A stretch of 64,000 bases of DNA from Demequina maris (GTDB lineage Bacteria; Actinomycetota; Actinomycetes; Actinomycetales; Demequinaceae), in contig NZ_BBLX01000005.1 of NCBI RefSeq assembly GCF_000971155.1, forward strand, positions 98,447 through 162,446. Reading direction: 5' to 3'. The notes under the pieces are model-generated. The model saw only the letters and a list, made by a program, of their open reading frames with translations. It was not told the DNA's origin and ran no database searches. Shown here in pieces: positions 57,678 through 64,000 of the stretch. The position numbers were made by a program, and so were the translations under genes. Every line of letters starts with the position of its first letter. The stretch's first letter is position 1.

Positions 57678-57709
57678 CGAAGGGCCCCGCCTGCCGGCGG
57701 GGCCCTTCG
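57678..57709. terminator. Terminator between DUF3017 gene and aquaporin gene
   Basis: CGAAGGGCCCCGCC (57678-57691), loop TGCC, GGCGGGGCCCTTCG (57696-57709): perfect 14-base-pair stem between two convergent stops, followed by TCGTT. Acts on both strands. Confidence 0.92.
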
Positions 57710-57730
57710 TCGTTCCCGGGTGGGGGAGCG

Positions 57731-58579
57731 TCAGTCCTCGATCGTCTCGATCACCTCGACGGTGACGAGGTCTTCCTCCGGTCCGAAGGCGCGGAACAGC
57801 AGGCCCGTGATGGCGGCGCCGAGCAGCGGCGCCACCCAGAACAGCCACAGCTGCGCGATGTGGTCGGCGCCGGAGAACAGGATGACGCCGGTCGCACGGG
57901 CCGGGTTGAGGGCGCCGTTGGTGAACGGGATCGCGATGAGCACGAGGAAGCCGACCGTGAGGCCGATCGACAGGGGCGCGAATCCGGGGACGGCTCGGCG
58001 CGAGGTCACCGACAGCACCACGGCCACGAGCAGCGCCGCGATGATCACCTCGACGATGCCGGCGGCGAGCCAGTCGAACTGCGTGGGCGAGAAGTCGGCG
58101 TAGCCGTTCGCCGCCGTCGCGAGGAACTCGCTGGGCGTGCCGAGCTGGTCGTAGAGCTCGTTCGTCGAGCGCAGCCCGTAGAACAGGCCGCCCGCGGCGG
58201 TGGCGCCGACGAGCTGCGCGAGCACGTACGGGGCCACGTCGCGGCCGGGGAACCGGCCCGCGAGCCACAGGCCCACGGTGACGGCGGGGTTGAGGTGCGC
58301 GCCCGAGACGCCGCCGAAGATCAGCGCGGCGATGATGACGCCGAGCGCGAAGCCGAACGCGACGTTGATCGCGTCCCAGCCGAGCACGCCGGAGAACAGC
58401 GCGGCGCCCACGCCCATGAAGACGAGGATGAAGGTGCCCCCGAGCTCCGCGAACATGCGGGACACGAGGCCGGGACCGGACGTGTCGATGTCCCACACCT
58501 CCTCGGTGAGCTCGGCGGAGTAGTCCTCGACCTCGGACTCGACGGAGTTCGGCTCGTTCTCGTTCGGCGGCTGGCTCAT
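57731..58579 (-). CDS. Aquaporin (MIP family channel)
   Basis: A 282-residue channel with six helices and the two half-helix NPA motifs: SGAHLNPAVTVG and NGALNPARATG. An acidic N-terminal tail of ~45 residues (ENEPNSVESEVEDYSAELTEEVWDID) precedes helix 1, longer than in AqpZ. AGGAGG precedes the ATG. Water versus glycerol selectivity cannot be fixed by eye; no glycerol genes are near. Confidence 0.92.
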   Translation of the reverse strand: MSQPPNENEPNSVESEVEDYSAELTEEVWDIDTSGPGLVSRMFAELGGTFILVFMGVGAALFSGVLGWDAINVAFGFALGVIIAALIFGGVSGAHLNPAVTVGLWLAGRFPGRDVAPYVLAQLVGATAAGGLFYGLRSTNELYDQLGTPSEFLATAANGYADFSPTQFDWLAAGIVEVIIAALLVAVVLSVTSRRAVPGFAPLSIGLTVGFLVLIAIPFTNGALNPARATGVILFSGADHIAQLWLFWVAPLLGAAITGLLFRAFGPEEDLVTVEVIETIED

Positions 58580-58633
58580 CGTTCCTCCTGACAGGCGTGC
58601 CGCGGCGGGCGCGCTCTGTCGCATCGTCGCACG

Positions 58634-58720
58634 CGCATCGTCCCCAGGCGAGAGGGCACGCGGGCGGACGATGCGCGCTTACGCAGCCGTGACGAAGGGC
58701 CCGGGTGTGTGGACTAGCCT
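58634..58720 (+). promoter_or_regulatory. Inverted 10-mer pair and icd promoter
   Basis: CGCATCGTCC (58634-58643) and GGACGATGCG (58666-58675) face each other 22 bases apart, and TAGCCT at 58715-58720 is a likely -10 box, giving a leader of about 30 bases. The pair lies upstream of, not after, both flanking genes, so it is not a terminator. Confidence 0.5.
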
Positions 58721-58755
58721 GGTGCCACCATCCCCGACGGTGTGAGGACTGACGC

Positions 58756-59973
58756 ATGGCGAAGATCAAGGTCGAAGGCAAGGTCGTCGAGCTCGACGGC
58801 GACGAGATGACGCGGATCATCTGGCAGTTCATCAAGGACCGCCTGATCCACCCGTACCTCGACGTCGACCTCGAGTACTACGACCTCTCCATCCAGTCCC
58901 GCGACGCGACGGACGACCAGATCACGATCGACGCGGCGAACGCCATCAAGCAGCACGGCGTGGGCGTCAAGTGCGCGACGATCACGCCCGACGAGGCGCG
59001 CGTCGAGGAGTTCGGGCTCAAGAAGATGTGGCGGTCGCCCAACGGCACGATCCGCAACATCCTCGGCGGCGTCGTGTTCCGCGAGCCGATCATCATCGAC
59101 AACATCCCGCGCCTGGTGCCGGGCTGGACCCAGCCGATCGTCATCGGCCGTCACGCCCACGGCGACCAGTACCGCGCGACGGACTACAAGGTCCCCGGCG
59201 GCGGCACCGTGACCCTCACGTACACGCCCGAGGACGGCTCCGAGCCGGTCGAGATGGAGATCGTGAAGATGCCCGACGAGGGCGGCGTCGTCATGGGCAT
59301 GTACAACTTCAACGAGTCCATCAAGGACTTCGCGCGCGCCTCGTTCAACTACGGCCTGCAGCGCGGCTACCCGGTCTACCTGTCGACCAAGAACACGATC
59401 CTCAAGCAGTACGACGGCGCGTTCAAGGACATCTTCGCCGACGTCTTCGAGGCCGAGTTCAAGGGCAAGTTCGATGCCGCGGGCATCACGTACGAGCACC
59501 GCCTCATCGACGACATGGTCGCCGCCGCGCTCAAGTGGGAGGGCGGCTACGTCTGGGCCTGCAAGAACTACGACGGCGACGTCCAGTCGGACACCGTGGC
59601 GCAGGGCTTCGGCTCGCTCGGCCTCATGAAGTCCGTGCTCATGACCCCGGACGGCTCGACCGTCGAGGCGGAGGCCGCGCACGGCACCGTGACGCGCCAC
59701 TACCGCCAGCACCAGCAGGGCAAGCCGACGTCGACGAACCCGATCGCGTCGATCTTCGCGTGGACCGGCGGCCTCAAGCACCGCGGCAAGCTCGACTCGA
59801 CCCCCGAGGTCACCGGCTTCGCCGAGACCCTCGAGGACGTCATCATCAAGACCGTCGAGTCCGGCGCGATGACCAAGGACCTCGCGCTGCTGGTCGGCCC
59901 CGACCAGGAGTGGCAGACCACCGAGGAGTTCCTCGCGACCCTCGACGCCAACCTCGCGGCGCGCCTGGCCTAG
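58756..59973 (+). CDS. icd: NADP-dependent isocitrate dehydrogenase (homodimeric, eukaryote-like type)
   Basis: A 405-residue TCA-cycle enzyme making 2-oxoglutarate. It is the type II form: starts [21 protein letters not shown], with [48 protein letters not shown], and [34 protein letters not shown] normal leader with GAGGAC-like ribosome site. mdh follows, so both TCA genes may be transcribed together. Confidence 0.95.
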   Translation: MAKIKVEGKVVELDGDEMTRIIWQFIKDRLIHPYLDVDLEYYDLSIQSRDATDDQITIDAANAIKQHGVGVKCATITPDEARVEEFGLKKMWRSPNGTIRNILGGVVFREPIIIDNIPRLVPGWTQPIVIGRHAHGDQYRATDYKVPGGGTVTLTYTPEDGSEPVEMEIVKMPDEGGVVMGMYNFNESIKDFARASFNYGLQRGYPVYLSTKNTILKQYDGAFKDIFADVFEAEFKGKFDAAGITYEHRLIDDMVAAALKWEGGYVWACKNYDGDVQSDTVAQGFGSLGLMKSVLMTPDGSTVEAEAAHGTVTRHYRQHQQGKPTSTNPIASIFAWTGGLKHRGKLDSTPEVTGFAETLEDVIIKTVESGAMTKDLALLVGPDQEWQTTEEFLATLDANLAARLA

Positions 59974-61032
<1,059 letters not shown>

Positions 61033-61053
61033 CTCTCGTCCAAGGTTCGTCGG

Positions 61054-61079
61054 AGGCCCCGGGGTTGTCCCCGGGGCCT
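61054..61079 (+). terminator. mdh terminator
   Basis: AGGCCCCGGGG, loop TTGT, CCCCGGGGCCT: 11-base-pair stem 21 bases after the mdh stop, followed by TCGCCTTTCC. Confidence 0.88.
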
Positions 61080-61118
61080 TCGCCTTTCCCGGAGCGGGCC
61101 GGGGCGCGCCGGCTCCGT

Positions 61119-61203
61119 GACGCAACCGGCGTACACACCCGAGGTGGCCGCGCATCGTGCCTGGTGCGGCCGAGCGGGCCGGCTTTCATACGCCGGTTGC
61201 GTC
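61119..61203 (+). repeat. 85-bp intergenic element, copy 3 (most complete)
   Basis: GACGCAACCGGCGTA (61119-61133) and TACGCCGGTTGCGTC (61189-61203) are perfect 15-base inverted ends. Core CGCGCATCGTGCCTGG at 61149-61164, 30 bases from the left end. With the mdh terminator and operators it accounts for the 315-base gap 61033-61347. Confidence 0.88.
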
Positions 61204-61266
61204 CGTGGCGCGTCCATCGTCGCTGGTACATGCGGGGTCGCCCGCCACGCACGCGCCACGAGCGGT

Positions 61267-61278
61267 GTGAACGTTTAC
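61267..61278 (+). promoter_or_regulatory. LacI-type half-matched operator
   Basis: GTGAACGTTTAC differs by one base from the perfect palindrome at 26866 upstream of phosphoketolase. It lies 70-80 bases before the ROK gene. A further GTGAAC half-site is at about 61300. Confidence 0.5.
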
Positions 61279-61322
61279 ATCACGGAGCGGTAACGATCGG
61301 TGAACAGGGGGTTGCGAATTGA

Positions 61323-61345
61323 TTGTTAGTACTCTTTACTAACAA
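61323..61345 (+). promoter_or_regulatory. Perfect operator overlapping the ROK gene promoter
   Basis: TTGTTAGTA, five bases, TACTAACAA: perfect 9-base arms. TACTCT at 61330-61335 inside it is the -10 box, and the ATG is two bases after the right arm. Binding here must block transcription, so the ROK protein probably represses itself. Confidence 0.8.
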
Positions 61346-61347
61346 AC

Positions 61348-62526
61348 ATGGCTTCCGAGGTCACGACTCCCGCAGCGCAGCGGGGTGCGGCGCGACAGCA
61401 GCGCTTCGCCTCCGTGGTGCGCGCCGGCGCCCGCGTCACCCCCGAGCGGGCGCGGAGCCACAACCGTGCCCTCGTCCTGCAGGAGCTGTACCGCTCCGAG
61501 GGCCTGTCCCGCGCGGACCTCGCCCGCGCCGTCGGCCTCACCCGCGTGACCATCTCCGACCTCGTCGCGGACCTCATCGCGGACGACCTGGTGATCGAGC
61601 TCGGCATCCGCGCCGACGCCCGCCCCGGCAAGCCGGCCACGCTGCTCGACATCAACCGCGCGGGCTTCGCGATCGTCGCGCTCGACCTCTCGTACGACAA
61701 CCTCTTCCGCGGCGTCGTCACCGACCTCGACGGCACGGTCGCCCACCGCGAGCACATGGACGTCACCGGCGTGACCGGCGCGGCGGCGGTCGACGCCGTC
61801 GGCGAGCTCCTCGCGCGCCTCGTCGCCCGCGCCGACGCCCCCGTGCTCGGCATCGGCGTCGGCAGCCCCGGCATCGTGGACGATGCGGGCGTCGTCCTCT
61901 CCGCCCCGAACCTCGACTGGGCCGACGTCCCGCTCCAGGCCACGCTGGCCGAGCGCACCGGGCTCCCGGTCCTCGTCGCCAACGACGCCAACGCCGCGGC
62001 CCTCGCCGAGCGCACCTTCGGCGGCGCCGACGACGACACGATGCTCATCCGCGTCGGCCGAGGCGTCGGCTCCGGCCTCGTGGTGGGCGGGCGCCTCGTG
62101 CGCGGCGCCCACTCGGCCTCGGGCGAGATCGGCCACGTCGTGGTCGGCACCGACGGCGGCGAGACCTGCGCCTGCGGCAAGGTCGGCTGCCTCGAGACCT
62201 GGCTCGCGATCCCGCGCCTGCAGGCGCGCCTCGAGGCCGCCGCGGACGACGCGGAGCGCCGCGCGGTGCTCGCCGCCGCGGGCGAGCGTCTCGGCATCTC
62301 GATCTCGCCCGTCGTGGGCGCCCTGAACCTGGGGGAGGTCGTCCTGTCCGGCCCCCTCGATCTTCTCGACGGCACGCTGCTGGACTCCGCCGCCGAGACG
62401 ATCCGTTCCCGCACGATGGCCGACTCGCACGGCGGTCCTGCGGTACGGATGACCACCCTCGGACGCGACATCGTCGTGCTCGGGGCCGCGGTCATGGTCC
62501 TCACCGGCCAGCTGGGGGTCTTCTGA
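61348..62526 (+). CDS. ROK-family transcriptional regulator
   Basis: A 392-residue regulator with an N-terminal MarR-like winged HTH (residues about 38-100; LYRSEGLSRADLARAVGLTRVTISDLVADL) and a ROK sugar-binding domain: GIGVGSPGIVD, NDANAAALAE, ASGEIGHVV and the zinc motif CACGKVGCLE. The kinase catalytic Asp (NDAN) is present but enzymatic activity is not implied. The operator overlapping its promoter and the sugar-binding protein gene 56 bases downstream suggest it represses this transporter operon until a sugar binds. Confidence 0.92.
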   Translation: MASEVTTPAAQRGAARQQRFASVVRAGARVTPERARSHNRALVLQELYRSEGLSRADLARAVGLTRVTISDLVADLIADDLVIELGIRADARPGKPATLLDINRAGFAIVALDLSYDNLFRGVVTDLDGTVAHREHMDVTGVTGAAAVDAVGELLARLVARADAPVLGIGVGSPGIVDDAGVVLSAPNLDWADVPLQATLAERTGLPVLVANDANAAALAERTFGGADDDTMLIRVGRGVGSGLVVGGRLVRGAHSASGEIGHVVVGTDGGETCACGKVGCLETWLAIPRLQARLEAAADDAERRAVLAAAGERLGISISPVVGALNLGEVVLSGPLDLLDGTLLDSAAETIRSRTMADSHGGPAVRMTTLGRDIVVLGAAVMVLTGQLGVF

Positions 62527-62582
62527 CCTCTGTCCCCACCGTGGCAGCCCGCCACGGAACCCATTGAAGAGAAGGAACTGGA

Positions 62583-63899
62583 ATGAAGAAGACGATGATC
62601 GGCGCGACCGCCTTCGCGGCCGCCGGCGCCATCGCGCTCGCGGGCTGCTCGACGGCCTCCGACCCGGCCTCCGAGACCTCGCCGTCCGCCAGCGACACCG
62701 CGGCGGCCGCCGAGGACATCACCCTCTGGCTCGCCGGCACGGACACCCCCGAGGCGCTCATCGAGTACCTCAAGACCGAGTACACCGACGTCAACGGCGG
62801 CTCGCTGACCGTCGAGCAAATCGGCTGGGGCGACCTCATCTCGTCGCTCACCACCGCGCTGCCCGACTCGGAGAACACCCCTGACGTCGCCGAGGTCGGC
62901 AACACCCAGGCGGCCACGTTCACCACCGTCGGCGCGTTCATGGACCTCACGGACCACTACGAGGAGCTCGGCGGCGACTCGCTGCTCCCCGGCTTCGTCG
63001 AGGCGGGCTCGATCGGGGACTCGGTCTACGCCCTCCCGTACTACTTCGGCTCGCGCGCGGTGTTCTACCGCCAGGACATCTACGAGGCCGCGGGCGTCGA
63101 GGTGCCCACCACCCTCGCGGAGTACACCGAGGTCAACAAGACGATGCTCGACCAGGGTGTCGGCGGCGCGTACCTCGCGGGCCGCGACTGGCGCTCGGCC
63201 ATCTCGTGGATCTTCGCCAACGGCGGCGACATCGCCGAGTACGACGGCTCCGAGTGGCACGCCACGCTGGACAGCCCCGAGGCGATCGCCGGCGTCGAGC
63301 AGTGGCAGGAGCTCTTCGAGACCGCGAACGTCGCGAAGTCGACCGACGACGACACCACCACCTACTCGGCCATCAACGACGACTTCCTCTCGGGCACGCC
63401 CGCGTCGTCGACCATGGCGCCGAGCTGGGCGACCTGGACCCTCGGTGACTTCGACAAGGAGTCCGAGGCCTACGTCTGGAACCCCGAGACCTTCGGCGTC
63501 TACGCCCTCCCGGGCGTCGACGGCGGTGCGGCCCCGGTGTTCGCCGGTGGCTCGAACATCGGTGTCTCGGCCGCGACGCAGCACGTCGACGGCGCGCTCG
63601 ACCTCATGGAGATCATCTTCTCGGACGAGTACCAGACGATGCTCGCGGAGAACGGCATGGGCCCGGCGAACCTCGACTTCGCGGACACCTACATCGAGAA
63701 CTCCACCTTCGAGGGCGTCAACGAGATCGCCTTCGAGGCCGCGTCGAACGCGAAGCTCACCCCGGCCGCGGCCGGCTGGGCCAGCGTCGAGGAGGCGGGC
63801 ATCATGGAGGACTACTTCCAGGCCGTCGCCGAGGGCGGTGACGTCACCAAGCTCGCCGTCGAGGCGAACGCCAAGATCGACCAGCTGATCAACGGCTAA
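62583..63899 (+). CDS. Sugar ABC transporter extracellular binding lipoprotein
   Basis: A 438-residue family 1 solute-binding protein. The signal peptide ends in the lipobox LAGC with Cys22, followed by a Ser/Thr-rich linker to about residue 45. Typical elements are ITLWLAGTDTPEALIEYLK, DVAEVGNTQAATF, VYALPYYFGSRAVFYRQDIYEAAG and the C-terminal VEANAKIDQLING. GAAGGA precedes the ATG. The permease and ATPase genes should follow beyond the window. The ligand is probably an oligosaccharide. Confidence 0.93.
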   Translation: MKKTMIGATAFAAAGAIALAGCSTASDPASETSPSASDTAAAAEDITLWLAGTDTPEALIEYLKTEYTDVNGGSLTVEQIGWGDLISSLTTALPDSENTPDVAEVGNTQAATFTTVGAFMDLTDHYEELGGDSLLPGFVEAGSIGDSVYALPYYFGSRAVFYRQDIYEAAGVEVPTTLAEYTEVNKTMLDQGVGGAYLAGRDWRSAISWIFANGGDIAEYDGSEWHATLDSPEAIAGVEQWQELFETANVAKSTDDDTTTYSAINDDFLSGTPASSTMAPSWATWTLGDFDKESEAYVWNPETFGVYALPGVDGGAAPVFAGGSNIGVSAATQHVDGALDLMEIIFSDEYQTMLAENGMGPANLDFADTYIENSTFEGVNEIAFEAASNAKLTPAAAGWASVEEAGIMEDYFQAVAEGGDVTKLAVEANAKIDQLING

Positions 63900-63930
63900 G
63901 ACCCCTTCAGGGCGGCTCGACCGCCCCCGC

Positions 63931-63963
63931 ATGGGCCCGGGTGTCCCCCGCACCCGGGCCCAT
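63931..63963 (+). terminator. Hairpin after the sugar-binding protein gene
   Basis: ATGGGCCCGGGTG (63931-63943), seven-base loop, CACCCGGGCCCAT (63951-63963): perfect 13-base-pair stem. Between a binding protein and its permeases such hairpins usually reduce, not abolish, downstream transcription and stabilise the upstream mRNA. Confidence 0.8.
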
Positions 63964-64000
63964 GTCATGGGCGGACCCGCCCGCCCGACCCCCTCCGCAC

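Overview
This is a very GC-rich (roughly 72-73 % by eye) chromosomal segment of an actinobacterium. The WhiB protein, GuaB3, DUF3054, DUF3817, DUF6350 and DUF3017 families, the eukaryote-type isocitrate dehydrogenase and the purN-purH-DUF3017 order all fit the Micrococcales. A Cellulomonadaceae- or Demequinaceae-like organism is my best guess, but the sequence alone does not decide it. I see no rRNA or tRNA gene, insertion sequence, prophage or CRISPR array. Coding density is high and most genes are housekeeping.

Layout. 1-3.9 kb: 3' part of tsaD, a GH3 lipoprotein, and a divergent LysG/LysE-type pair. 3.9-7 kb: radical-SAM sulfatase maturase and an anchored Cys-type sulfatase. 7.1-9.5 kb: small HTH protein, THUMP-like methyltransferase, CIRCE-controlled groES without groEL, whiB. 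9.7-15.7 kb: guaB, a TauE/SafE permease, glutamate dehydrogenase, a DEDDh exonuclease and guaB3. 15.8-24.2 kb: zinc alcohol dehydrogenase, an LDH/MDH-like enzyme with an ACT partner, an ABC-F ATPase, an amidotransferase, DUF3054, a quinone-oxidoreductase-like protein and a secreted Ig-like protein. 24.3-30.4 kb: pta, ackA and phosphoketolase, a complete route from sugar phosphates to acetate and ATP. 30.5-34.4 kb: diguanylate cyclase, SURF1, DUF3817 and guaA in one overlapping operon. 34.5-39.1 kb: PspC protein with a divergent two-component system (LiaFSR-like). 39.1-45.6 kb: DEAD-box helicase with a long leader, PcrA helicase and two tandem secreted paralogues. 45.7-51.2 kb: lactate dehydrogenase, MMPL exporter and a divergent two-component system. 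51.3-61 kb: sucCD, DUF6350, purN-purH-DUF3017, aquaporin, icd and mdh. 61-64 kb: ROK regulator and the binding protein of a sugar ABC transporter that continues past the window.

Most striking signals. (1) The 10-mer GGACGATGCG occurs about 39 times on either strand, where composition predicts fewer than one. Copies are spread at a density like that of DNA uptake sequences, concentrated between genes, sometimes paired into terminator-like hairpins, and in 23 of 24 coding copies fixed in one codon phase (Asp-Asp-Ala or Ala-Ser-Ser). (2) An ~85-bp intergenic element occurs three times, with inverted ends around AACCGGCGTAC and an off-centre 16-base core that contains a one-base variant of the same 10-mer. 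(3) Many genes start 6-7 bases after a TAGGCT-like -10 box, so their mRNAs should be leaderless. (4) Two tandem paralogous genes share a 60-bp upstream block in which the Shine-Dalgarno is buried in a hairpin.
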